Below, piece by piece: positions 1 through 8,441 of a DNA stretch of 16,047 nucleotides. Source of the DNA: Candidatus Hodarchaeota archaeon (GTDB lineage: Archaea; Asgardarchaeota; Heimdallarchaeia; Hodarchaeales; Hodarchaeaceae); the NCBI GenBank assembly GCA_016839665.1, contig JAEOTU010000333.1, positions 1 to 16,047 on the forward strand. The letters run 5' to 3'. The stretch's first letter is position 1, and every line of letters starts with the position of its first letter. The notes under the pieces are model-generated. The model was not told the origin of the DNA, made no database searches, and saw nothing but the letters and a program-made list of their open reading frames with translations. A program made the translations under genes and the position numbers.

Positions 1-1814
1 AAATCTTTTACAGTGTTACCTGAGGTATCATCAGCTACTAGAGTATAGTTATATACACCAAGAGGAAGACCACTTACATCTCTAATGATAGGAACAGCCG
101 ATTTCCAAGCATCAGACATAACTACAGTATCATTTCGATAAATGGTATAAAGGGAGGGATATGAATCTACCAGCGTCCACGACAATTCCTTGTTAAGAGC
201 ACCCACTCTATATAGAAGATCATCTGGGCTTTCTATTAACTGAGGTAAGTCTGATTCGATAACTGTAACCTTAACAACATCAGTAATATTGTATCCTGAT
301 TTCTCGGTAAGAACAATTTGATATGAATGTAATCCTATTGTAAGATTACTACTAACTGGGTAAATAATTGGTGAAGCATTTATCCACGTACCATTATTTA
401 TCATTAGACCTTCTTTATAGATTGTGTAATTTTTCGTTTGAGGGTCTGAGGCCAACCAAGAAATAGAATTACCGACACCTCCTTCTTCAATAATGAGATC
501 AGCAGGTCTGAGAAAACTTTGTAGGGCTACAATTTGCCCGTCAGCGATGTTTTGCGAGTATTGTACGTTACTACTTGTTTCATCAATATAGAACGAATTG
601 GAAACATTGGTGAAAGTATTCCAACTGATGATTGCATTATTGCATTCAGTAATGTATAATCCTACTGAAGATGTTACATTGGTAATTGTATTATTTCTAG
701 TAATCAGGTTATTGCTTTTATCAGCGAAAATCGCTGTTGCTTCGGAATTTGTTGAATTTAAGTTTAAAATTTTGTTCCATTCAATTGTTGATGCTTCACT
801 TGCTTCTAAACGTATACCAAAAAGAGTAAAGATTGAAGAAGTGGAAGAAAGAGATTGGATAGTATTGTTTCCTAGAATTGAGCTGCTACTCTGGTCTAAA
901 TACACACCATTAAGTGAAGATGGTGTATCTATCACATTAATATTGTTGAGAATTACTGAAGAGTGATTACTATCTTGCAGAAAGATACCAAACGAAGCTA
1001 GTGTTGTAGAGTTCAAATTAGAAATTGTATTGCTTTTTACTACCGCAGCTTGACTGTCTAAAATATAAATACCTTGAGAAGCCTTTGAGGTGACGTCATC
1101 TATTGAAGAATCATTAATATTAATATTTGGGGAAGATTCGACATAAATTCCATAATTATTACCATTAGAATCCAGATTTTCGATATGAGTATCTAGAATT
1201 TTTGAATCTGGACTGGAATTGATTAGAATACCGTGGGTGTCTCGTGGATAAAAGAAACTGGTGGTAGTAGAAGAAACTTGTTCAACAGTGTTCCCATCGA
1301 TCGTTGTATTTTGTGAATCAATTAAATGAATCCCTGAAACAGAGTTTGAGGTCGAAATGATGTTCAAAATATCATTATTATAAATTTGCGTATTTGGACT
1401 GTTATTAACCAATATAGCATAGTTGTATGAGGAATCTGTTAACCCAGAAATTAGATTATTCCTAATTATTGAATTTGGACTATCTGTTAAAGTAATACGT
1501 TGGTTCAGGCCATCTATAACGACCGCAGGGGAATTAATGATTGAAATTGATTTTATCATTTGATGAGGTATAAAATTTTCTACGAAATCCAAAGAATCAA
1601 GATGAAGTGACTGACCTTTTCCATTTAGATTGAGGTTCAAACCATCAGAATTGGGAAAAATTTCGACATCAATTTTCTGACCATTTGCTATGAATGTGTT
1701 TTCTATCGAATCAATTATGGTAATGGATTGAGGAAGCAGTGTCAGATTGTTAACACTTGTAAATGTGGCTAAAGTAACTAAGAGAGTAAAAATAACTGTT
1801 AACCTAAGTTTCAT
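1..1814 (-). CDS. Secreted right-handed parallel beta-helix protein with Ig-like domains (3'-partial)
   Basis: The frame is open from the ATG at 1814 to the window edge: 604 complete codons and no stop. The ATG follows AGGAG with 9 bases between. Residues 1-22 (MKLRL then a hydrophobic stretch through TFTS) are a signal peptide. Residues about 75-428 hold some 11 repeats of GI[YFHR]L-x-x-[DS]-S-x-x-x-x-I-x-x-N-x-I, 27-35 residues apart. This is the NosD/pectate-lyase-like parallel beta-helix pattern. Two Ig-like domains follow (about 437-522, and 523 to the edge), each with a W-x(3)-D...YTIY...W pattern; the first runs to VKVTV and the second is cut off by the window edge. Such helices occur in polysaccharide-active enzymes and in inert surface proteins. 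I see no catalytic Asp/His arrangement, so an enzyme call is not supported. It is last in the visible operon; any C-terminal anchor would lie beyond position 1. Confidence 0.92.
   Translation of the reverse strand, partial: MKLRLTVIFTLLVTLATFTSVNNLTLLPQSITIIDSIENTFIANGQKIDVEIFPNSDGLNLNLNGKGQSLHLDSLDFVENFIPHQMIKSISIINSPAVVIDGLNQRITLTDSPNSIIRNNLISGLTDSSYNYAILVNNSPNTQIYNNDILNIISTSNSVSGIHLIDSQNTTIDGNTVEQVSSTTTSFFYPRDTHGILINSSPDSKILDTHIENLDSNGNNYGIYVESSPNININDSSIDDVTSKASQGIYILDSQAAVVKSNTISNLNSTTLASFGIFLQDSNHSSVILNNINVIDTPSSLNGVYLDQSSSSILGNNTIQSLSSTSSIFTLFGIRLEASEASTIEWNKILNLNSTNSEATAIFADKSNNLITRNNTITNVTSSVGLYITECNNAIISWNTFTNVSNSFYIDETSSNVQYSQNIADGQIVALQSFLRPADLIIEEGGVGNSISWLASDPQTKNYTIYKEGLMINNGTWINASPIIYPVSSNLTIGLHSYQIVLTEKSGYNITDVVKVTVIESDLPQLIESPDDLLYRVGALNKELSWTLVDSYPSLYTIYRNDTVVMSDAWKSAVPIIRDVSGLPLGVYNYTLVADDTSGNTVKD
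540..1600 (-). repeat. Parallel beta-helix repeats in gene C
   Basis: About 11 degenerate units of roughly 27-35 residues carry a small hydrophobic strand GI-x-[LVI] followed by an Asn/Ser turn and a second strand ending N-x-[IV]. Clear copies begin GIHLIDSQ, GILINSSP, GIYVESSP, GIYILDSQ, GIFLQDSN, GVYLDQSS and GIRLEASE. Asn-rich turns form the ladder expected of a right-handed parallel beta-helix (PbH1-type repeats). Confidence 0.85.
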
Positions 1815-1828
1815 CTATAACCACTCCT
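1815..1828 (-). promoter_or_regulatory. Ribosome binding site of gene C, overlapping the stop codon of gene B
   Basis: AGGAG (1824-1828, minus strand) overlaps the TAG stop of gene B (1827-1829) and lies 9 bases before the ATG at 1814. The spacer repeats the GGTTATA string seen before gene B. This placement fixes the gene C start and again suggests coupled translation. Confidence 0.8.
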
Positions 1829-4800
1829 AGACCAACGCTCGTCTCCTTCGAATTAAAATAGCTGCAACAAAGGCTGCACTAGCGAGAACAACCGCTCCAG
1901 CGAATCCGATTAAGATTATTGTTCCCCAATCGATCTCAACCTCTACAACACGGAATAGAATCATATTATCTAACAGGACTGATCCGATAATTCTATCAGG
2001 TGAAGTCGGGTAACTATAATTAGTAGCTAATCCAAATATTTGAAACTCATACTCACCTTTCTTGAAAGAGATTTCTCCATGAGTCCAACGAGAAAATCCC
2101 TGGTATTTTAAAGTATAATTCTTACTCCAAGTAGCGGTCTGGTTCTGAGTCTGATTATTTGCTTGGCTTTTCTCCCGATATCGGAAATAGACCTCACCTG
2201 AAACCGTCGAGAGAGTCGTTAGGTTTAGCATCTCAAAGGATATTGGGCCTACAGAATAGTTTCCATTGTGTTGAGGTGATTTCATTTGGAGAGGACTGGT
2301 AAGACGGAGAACTGCTGCTAAAAATTCTTCTTCTGGTGTATATACATTGGGATCAGTTCCAATCCACAACTCTAAAGGATCACTATAACCGTCAGGTGTC
2401 CCATGGGTGCCGTTACGATCCGAATCGGCGGAGTAAGGCAGTGTACCATAAACAAGGATTTCATCGCCATCCATGAGACCATCGAAGTCTGAATCAGGAT
2501 TCCTATAATCAAGAAATCCGCCATGTTGAGTTCCATATGAATTGTAGGTATAATACTCGTCACCATCAGAGATAAGGTCATGATCGTAATCTCTTTCATA
2601 TCCATCTAGAATACCATTATTATTGGTATCGGGATCGTACGGATTATATCTAGGATCACCATCAGTCGCATTAATTTCTAAACCATCGGGCCAGCCATCA
2701 CTGTCACTGTCAGGATCGAGTGCATTAGTCATGTATCGAGGATTATACTCACTGATTCCAGCACCACCACCCGTCACATTAACAGCAGTAACTTCATCTT
2801 TATCTAAAAGACCATCACCATCAGTATCATTTTTCCTTGGGTCTGTCTTATGTGTATAAATTTCGTCCCAATCAGAAAGTGTATCGTTATCAGTATCATT
2901 AAGATCTGGCCTTAAATTGTTGTCAACTTCAAACTTGTCTCCCAGTTCATCATCATCGCTATCTGCATCTATTGGAGAAGTAAGCAAAGGATGGATGGAT
3001 TGATAACCAATGAATGGGAAAACTAAGATTTCAACTTCACTAATCACGAGTTCTTGACCATCACGAAGACCATCATCGTCTGTGTCATTATCAAGAGGGT
3101 CTAATGGAATATTGGCAAAATTAGGGATATCTCCTTGGGCAAGATATAATTCCCAAGTATCCATAATGGAATCGTTATCGGTGTCTATTGATCTAGGATT
3201 CGTACCATACATAATCTCGTCATAATCAGTCCATAAAAAGGTTGGATCCCCATTTTCATCTGGACTTAATATTGAATCAAAATCGGAGTCGATGTTATTT
3301 GGGTCTGTCTCATATATTAGAATCTCTGGTCCATCTCGAATACCATCTCCGTCGCTGTCGGGATTCATTGGATCTGTATTATATTCGAATATTTCATCTC
3401 GATCTCTGAGGTTGTCATTGTCCGAATCTTCATCTACAGGATCACTGCCATAAATATAAATTTCCTCGTAATCCCTTATTCCATCTCCATCACTATCCGC
3501 ACTGTGAGGATTTGAATGACTGAAGAACAATTCCCAATAATCCTCCACACCATCATAATCAGTATCAGGCATTCGAGGATTGGTGAAAAATACGAAAAAT
3601 TCGTCTCCGTCTAATACGAGGTCATGGTCTGTGTCAGGATCGCCTGGATTTGTGCCTAGCGCTAGTTCGATTCCATCAGGAAGAGAATCGCCATCTGTGT
3701 CCGGATTGGAAAAGCTTGTTGTCGTATTCCTTTCAGGAAGAAGCGTACCTTCAAGTCCATCAATTAATCCATCGTTGTCAGTATCTGCGTCTAGAGGATC
3801 GCTTGCAGGATCTTGACTTAACTCATATCCATCTGAATTTAAGAAAAAGCCAGCAGTAGCCACTCTTGATTTGGCACCAGTGTCACCATCGCTATCAGGG
3901 TTACAGGGATTTGTTTGAAAGAGAGAAGAAACTAGCTCAATAAAACCGTCAGGATCAACTTCAACAACCGTTGCTGCTATCCCCTTGACTTCGACGCCAT
4001 CTCTCATGTCACGCAAAAACACTCTAGATTCAGAGGTACCAGCAATAGAGCCATCATAGTACTGATAATAAGAATCATCATCAGTATCATTATCAAGGGG
4101 ATGAGTATAACCTTCGTTAAATAATAACATCGGTTCATCTGATCCTTTTGGGTAGTTGTTTGGATTACCCCACCACGGACCAAAAGCTCCTTCCTGGCCA
4201 TCTAAGAGGCCATCGTCATCAGTATCAGGATTCAAAGGATCTGTGTGATTATCATAAATTGTATCTCCGATTTGTACTGCTGTGACTGAGGGAGTGACCG
4301 ATGTTATATTCCAATCAGTAGTGATCTCGTAATAATCAGTGAGTCCGTCGTTATCTGTATCGCGTGAATTAGGGTCAGTCCTATAGAGTAAGACTTCTTC
4401 TCCATCTGAGATTCCATCCATATCAGTATCCACTACATTTGGATCAGCTCTGGGACTCCCGCCATACCACTCAAAGAAATCGCTCAACCCATCTCCATCC
4501 GTGTCATATTTATCTGGATCCGTCTTACTAACTTTCAACTCAAACTTATCACTCAACCAGTCGCTATCAGTATCATCTTTCCGAGGATTTAATGATGGGC
4601 TTCCAAATTCTATGTCATCAGACAATCCATCAAAATCGAAATCAAACCCTAACGCATTCTCTTCAAGGTCCGGATCATCTCGGCCAGGTGAGAGATCCAG
4701 TGGGAAACCTGGTGGTCTAAATTCAAAACCAATCTCGAAATCCCAGAAAAGGAATGTAAGGACCAGTTTTGCCCAAAAAACAATATCTAGTGTTATCATA

Positions 4801-7800
4801 AAGGGATCATTGTTACCGGGAGCAAGATTTTGGAAGAATATCAAATATATATCTAATCCAATTTTAAACGAAACGCCAACAAACCCTAAATCCAAACCGA
4901 TAGAAATAAATGCCCCTATTCCAAGTGTCAACGTTAAAGAGCCTTGCGCTGGTTCTCCATTATGAGCAGCTTTCTGGTAAATTTCAAAAGAGGCGGATAA
5001 CCACAAAGTAAGATCGAGCAGCTCTAGACCAATATATTGCATTGCTTTGGTAGCTGTGCCAGCAACGGCTGCTCCTCCCCCTGTGGCATACAATATGAGT
5101 TCTATGAGAGTGATGGTTTTACTGACTTTGAAACCGATGCTAAAATGCCACCCAAGAAGTTTCATAAATCCCTCGGAATCGAAACCGCCTGCTGAAAACG
5201 CAAATAATTGAATTGAGAATCCAATTGACCCCCATACTTCGAGATCCACACCTAGAGGAGCAAGTACTGCGGAAAGTATCCCTCCCTTTCCCGAATCTAC
5301 TGCTTCACAACCTAGTTCAGCCGAGAATATAGGTGCGAACGTTATAAATGTTAGAATCTTCTTGAAGAACTCTGGTATATCAAGTTTAAAATCGTCTATT
5401 CCTGTAAAGATTATGTCTTCTATCCAAGTCCTAAAAGCTTCATTGTCCCATTCAAATCCTAAACCAATCGAAAGATTATATGTTAATTTAATACCAATAA
5501 CATCTCCCCCAGGTAGCCCAATTGTACCTGCAATCGCCAACAGTGGTTTACCTGAAATTTTTGCAGCAATTTTGCCAGTAAATTCACTAATTAAATCCGC
5601 AAGAAATGACGCTAGTAGTGTTTTGAATTCTTTCATGATAAAGTCAATTCCTCCAGAGATGAGATCTTTAATCATGAAAAGATAATGAATCCCTTTTTTC
5701 GCCAGAGTAACAACAGAAGCTGATACACCTCGTTTTTCTAGCTCACTTCCAATCAGATCTTGAAGGTCCTGAGACGTCTGTGTTGCGTTGAATACTGCCT
5801 CTCCACCAAGAAGGTTTTTACCGATTATCCCTGTGAAAAGACTTTGAATTACACGCATTGTAGCGGTACCATTTACACCTAAAACTTTATCAAAGAAAAG
5901 GGTTCCAGCCTGCATGGCTACTGTACGTAAAAACGCCGTGATCGAATTCCCTTGACCAGAAATGAGTATCCCTGCTACGGCCAATACTAAATCTGTTAAT
6001 ACTTCAACAGCTTTCACTACTTTAGTGCTATTTGTTTTTTCAAGAACCCAAATGTTAAACAAGCCTACAACAGCATTTTTTGCGATCAAAACCATTTTTA
6101 ATTGTATATCTTTAAGTTCTTGAGGATCACTTTCTGCCAGACTTTCAGCGTTTCTTAGTTTACTTGCATCATCTATTAAGAGCAGCTGGGCTGCGGTATT
6201 AGATTTTCCGAGTGCTATAATCCCAAAAATAGTTTCAATAACGACAAAAAGGGCTTTTTCCTTCCACGCTGAAACAGTGGTATTGGTTGTAGTAAAATTG
6301 AGGAATTGTTTACTTACTCCCTTGATATCTGAAGCGAAAGGTTCTACCATGGTTGGTATCCAAATGGCTCCTAACCATGCCAAGGCGTCGATTAGTGTTT
6401 CTGCTTCTGGTGAAGTGGTAGGAAGATTATTGGCACTCATACTACTTGATATAAGTTGTTTCAGCAGGTTTCTATCCGACATTTGAGCTATTGAAGCATC
6501 AGCGAGAATACTTACTAGACTGGTCGCAAATGAAGAGGCCCGTGTGTCGCCAGCTGTAACGGTAACATCTAGCATGGGTAGGGCGGCGTTAATAAGCTTG
6601 GAGAATACTTTTTGGTTTGCTAGATTGGCATCAAGGTCAATAGCAGTGGTCCAATATTCTAATGCATTTCCCCCAAGACTGAAAGAGTCATAGAATGTCA
6701 TTGCTGCTCTATAAAATTGCCCAATTGTCGCGCAAGCGCTTTCTTCTTTTTCTGTTAATGTCTGATTAGACATTTTCGAGAACAAATATTCAACAACCTC
6801 GGGGATGGTATCCATTAAGTCATCAAAATCACCTGTAGCAAAGGCTTTGACAAGGGGCCCGAGAAATCCCATAAGTTTCCCCACTTCTTTCAAAATTGTA
6901 CTATTCGTTCCCCCGAGAACTTCACTCCACCAGCTATATGTGGTGGCATTAAGAACTTTGTCAATGGCGAATGTCACGACCACATTCAATGCGTTAAACT
7001 TTTTACCCTCTTCTTCCGCCTCTTTTTTCGCGTCAATCATGTCTTCAGCGAGGTCCACACCATTGAGCAATGTGTCCTTCAGAACTTTCATCATAGTCGT
7101 CATAATGGAAGAATTTCCGACAGTGGTGTTTTTCGTAAATTCCCCAATAACCGTGAAGACAGTTTCTATGACTGACCCGGCAAAATCAGTTATATCGTTT
7201 GGTTCGCCCCGAATTAAATAAAGTGCATCTACGATTAAAGGCAAAAATGGCTTAATTTTTTCCGATATAGGGGCATTGTCAGTAATCAATTTAATGAGAC
7301 TTTTGATGGTGCCCTTGACGTCTCCTTCTCCTTCGTCACGATTAGCGAACATAGTAGCAATATCCTTGATAGTATTACATATCCCAATTGCTGTCTCTGG
7401 ATCTAATCCCAATGCACTTCCCCCGAATTTAATTAATACACTTAAAATGGCATCGATCACCCCTGCTGCTGCACCATCCATTCCAGAGAAGAGTGGAATA
7501 TCAGATATTTTAAATTCTGCTTCCTCTTCTTCTACAGTACTGGCATTGATTATTCTTAACCTGGTATTAGGAGCAGGAATCGATTCTGTATCAAATCGTC
7601 TGATTGACTTATCAGGCATAACTTGATATGCGTCAGACCAATTCTCTTGCTTTTCTTCCCAAGCTTGGATTCTAGCTTGGACATCCTCCTCTCCTAACGG
7701 ATTAATTGCACGGCTAGGTTCTATTATTCCATTCAACAAACGGTTACAATTTTCAGCAAAATATTTGACTCCCAACATTCTGAAGTCTTCGCCCACTTTC

Positions 7801-8426
7801 TGGTATCCAAGGCCAGGATCTCCAGCAAGGATATCACCTATTTCCCAGAGATTGTAGAAGTAAGACTGTTCTGCACCAAGAACTGGACTTCCTTCAATAC
7901 GGATATTCGTTTGATTTACTGGAACATAGGTTCGTAGTTGATTAGTTGAGCCAGAACCAAAGACATGGTATGATGATGGATTGGAACTCAGAATTCTCGC
8001 GATCTCTCCCCATTCTATTATTTGATCACCTAAATAAACACCATCTATCTTACCATTAATGAAGTAGAGTTTTATCCAATAGTCTGCATCAAGTATTAAG
8101 GATCTAAGGTCATCCCAGTCTTTAATAGTAAAGATGTAGGTGTTATGATAGACCATGCTTGCTGATGCAAGGACATTAAACGCTGTTGCTGTTAAGATTG
8201 AATGATTTGAATCATAAAAGATCGCGATTTTCCTTGGAAGATCCCAACCGCGATATGTTTTATCAAATGTCGGTGGTTGGTTAGGGAGAGCATCAGCTTT
8301 ACGTGCTGCAACGCTACCAACGTTCACAAGTATGATAATTATCATAATTGCTGAAAAAACAATACTCCTAAATCGTGGTATCTTACTCATAGGAAGTATA
8401 TTAATGGTGTTTCTGATGTGACGCAT
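1827..8426 (-). CDS. Giant membrane-anchored surface protein with thrombospondin type 3-like calcium repeats
   Basis: Complete, 2199 residues. The start is the ATG at 8426, chosen for its AGGAGG 8 bases upstream; Met13 has no such site. Order: basic n-region and hydrophobic core (about 20-40), a signal peptide probably cleaved near VAA-RKADA; alpha/beta domain (about 65-235) with RKIAIF, GVYLGD and YHVFGSGS motifs; Glu-rich spacer; long region of hydrophobic and amphipathic helices (about 313-965); region of alternating strands (about 970-1240; for example IGLGFEW, FSIGFKV, FEIGFEF); about 26 Asp-rich repeats (1262-2028) of the form [TS]D-x-D-G-[LI]-x-D-x-x-E; Ig-like beta domain (about 2040-2160) with clustered sequons; transmembrane helix 2169-2192; RRRRALV end. 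The repeats are a known calcium-binding type in secreted proteins and probably form a stiff stalk. I do not recognise residues 65-1240. No enzyme is evident. An adhesin or scaffold role is inferred from context. Confidence 0.95.
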   Translation of the reverse strand: MRHIRNTINILPMSKIPRFRSIVFSAIMIIIILVNVGSVAARKADALPNQPPTFDKTYRGWDLPRKIAIFYDSNHSILTATAFNVLASASMVYHNTYIFTIKDWDDLRSLILDADYWIKLYFINGKIDGVYLGDQIIEWGEIARILSSNPSSYHVFGSGSTNQLRTYVPVNQTNIRIEGSPVLGAEQSYFYNLWEIGDILAGDPGLGYQKVGEDFRMLGVKYFAENCNRLLNGIIEPSRAINPLGEEDVQARIQAWEEKQENWSDAYQVMPDKSIRRFDTESIPAPNTRLRIINASTVEEEEAEFKISDIPLFSGMDGAAAGVIDAILSVLIKFGGSALGLDPETAIGICNTIKDIATMFANRDEGEGDVKGTIKSLIKLITDNAPISEKIKPFLPLIVDALYLIRGEPNDITDFAGSVIETVFTVIGEFTKNTTVGNSSIMTTMMKVLKDTLLNGVDLAEDMIDAKKEAEEEGKKFNALNVVVTFAIDKVLNATTYSWWSEVLGGTNSTILKEVGKLMGFLGPLVKAFATGDFDDLMDTIPEVVEYLFSKMSNQTLTEKEESACATIGQFYRAAMTFYDSFSLGGNALEYWTTAIDLDANLANQKVFSKLINAALPMLDVTVTAGDTRASSFATSLVSILADASIAQMSDRNLLKQLISSSMSANNLPTTSPEAETLIDALAWLGAIWIPTMVEPFASDIKGVSKQFLNFTTTNTTVSAWKEKALFVVIETIFGIIALGKSNTAAQLLLIDDASKLRNAESLAESDPQELKDIQLKMVLIAKNAVVGLFNIWVLEKTNSTKVVKAVEVLTDLVLAVAGILISGQGNSITAFLRTVAMQAGTLFFDKVLGVNGTATMRVIQSLFTGIIGKNLLGGEAVFNATQTSQDLQDLIGSELEKRGVSASVVTLAKKGIHYLFMIKDLISGGIDFIMKEFKTLLASFLADLISEFTGKIAAKISGKPLLAIAGTIGLPGGDVIGIKLTYNLSIGLGFEWDNEAFRTWIEDIIFTGIDDFKLDIPEFFKKILTFITFAPIFSAELGCEAVDSGKGGILSAVLAPLGVDLEVWGSIGFSIQLFAFSAGGFDSEGFMKLLGWHFSIGFKVSKTITLIELILYATGGGAAVAGTATKAMQYIGLELLDLTLWLSASFEIYQKAAHNGEPAQGSLTLTLGIGAFISIGLDLGFVGVSFKIGLDIYLIFFQNLAPGNNDPFMITLDIVFWAKLVLTFLFWDFEIGFEFRPPGFPLDLSPGRDDPDLEENALGFDFDFDGLSDDIEFGSPSLNPRKDDTDSDWLSDKFELKVSKTDPDKYDTDGDGLSDFFEWYGGSPRADPNVVDTDMDGISDGEEVLLYRTDPNSRDTDNDGLTDYYEITTDWNITSVTPSVTAVQIGDTIYDNHTDPLNPDTDDDGLLDGQEGAFGPWWGNPNNYPKGSDEPMLLFNEGYTHPLDNDTDDDSYYQYYDGSIAGTSESRVFLRDMRDGVEVKGIAATVVEVDPDGFIELVSSLFQTNPCNPDSDGDTGAKSRVATAGFFLNSDGYELSQDPASDPLDADTDNDGLIDGLEGTLLPERNTTTSFSNPDTDGDSLPDGIELALGTNPGDPDTDHDLVLDGDEFFVFFTNPRMPDTDYDGVEDYWELFFSHSNPHSADSDGDGIRDYEEIYIYGSDPVDEDSDNDNLRDRDEIFEYNTDPMNPDSDGDGIRDGPEILIYETDPNNIDSDFDSILSPDENGDPTFLWTDYDEIMYGTNPRSIDTDNDSIMDTWELYLAQGDIPNFANIPLDPLDNDTDDDGLRDGQELVISEVEILVFPFIGYQSIHPLLTSPIDADSDDDELGDKFEVDNNLRPDLNDTDNDTLSDWDEIYTHKTDPRKNDTDGDGLLDKDEVTAVNVTGGGAGISEYNPRYMTNALDPDSDSDGWPDGLEINATDGDPRYNPYDPDTNNNGILDGYERDYDHDLISDGDEYYTYNSYGTQHGGFLDYRNPDSDFDGLMDGDEILVYGTLPYSADSDRNGTHGTPDGYSDPLELWIGTDPNVYTPEEEFLAAVLRLTSPLQMKSPQHNGNYSVGPISFEMLNLTTLSTVSGEVYFRYREKSQANNQTQNQTATWSKNYTLKYQGFSRWTHGEISFKKGEYEFQIFGLATNYSYPTSPDRIIGSVLLDNMILFRVVEVEIDWGTIILIGFAGAVVLASAAFVAAILIRRRRALV
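2341..4643 (-). repeat. Array of about 26 thrombospondin type 3-like calcium-binding repeats within gene B
   Basis: Gene B residues 1262-2028 are built from units of [TS]D-x-D-G-[LI]-x-D-x-x-E followed by a short segment ending T-D-P-x-x-x-D. The regular units are 22-25 residues (for example the run at about 3230-3660). Others carry insertions of 10-40 residues, mostly between about 3780 and 4330 and near 2700-3060. Each unit supplies several Asp side chains of the kind that bind calcium in bacterial and archaeal TSP3 repeats. The DNA shows the same period as recurring ccatc...gtatc strings on the plus strand, but copies have diverged, so this is an old protein repeat rather than a recent DNA expansion. 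The count was made by eye. Confidence 0.9.
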
Positions 8427-8441
8427 GGTTATAACCTCCTT
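8427..8441 (-). promoter_or_regulatory. Ribosome binding site of gene B, embedded in the end of gene A
   Basis: On the minus strand the sequence reads AAGGAGGTTATAACC directly before the ATG at 8426. AGGAGG (8435-8440) is also the two Arg codons at the C-terminus of gene A, followed by its Leu codon and TAA stop. The same bases therefore encode the RRL end and serve as the ribosome site, which argues for translational coupling. The spacer and the end of the site form a perfect 10-base palindrome, GGTTATAACC (8427-8436). Confidence 0.85.

Noticed and set aside
540..1600. Gene C as a copper-binding NosD or an active polysaccharide lyase
   Set aside because: Only the generic beta-helix repeat is shared. 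No metal-binding His/Met cluster, catalytic residues or nos neighbours are visible.
2341..4643. Periodic ccatc/gtatc strings as a CRISPR or DNA satellite array
   Set aside because: They follow the Asp-Gly repeat codons of gene B in frame, copies are diverged, and spacing varies. Protein-level selection explains them.
4501..4965. Plus-strand open frame of 154 codons (and similar ones at 598-966, 6805-7221 and 7276-7626)
   Set aside because: They lie wholly antisense to long genes with clear domains, lack ribosome sites, and give low-complexity translations typical of the opposite strand.
8388..8390. ATG (Met13) as an alternative start of gene B
   Set aside because: There is no Shine-Dalgarno sequence before it, whereas the ATG at 8426 has AGGAGG at ideal spacing. 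Both would keep the signal peptide.
8427..8436. Palindrome as a promoter or operator for gene B
   Set aside because: It lies between the ribosome site and the start codon in a 2-base intergenic gap; transcription from there would leave no ribosome site on the message.
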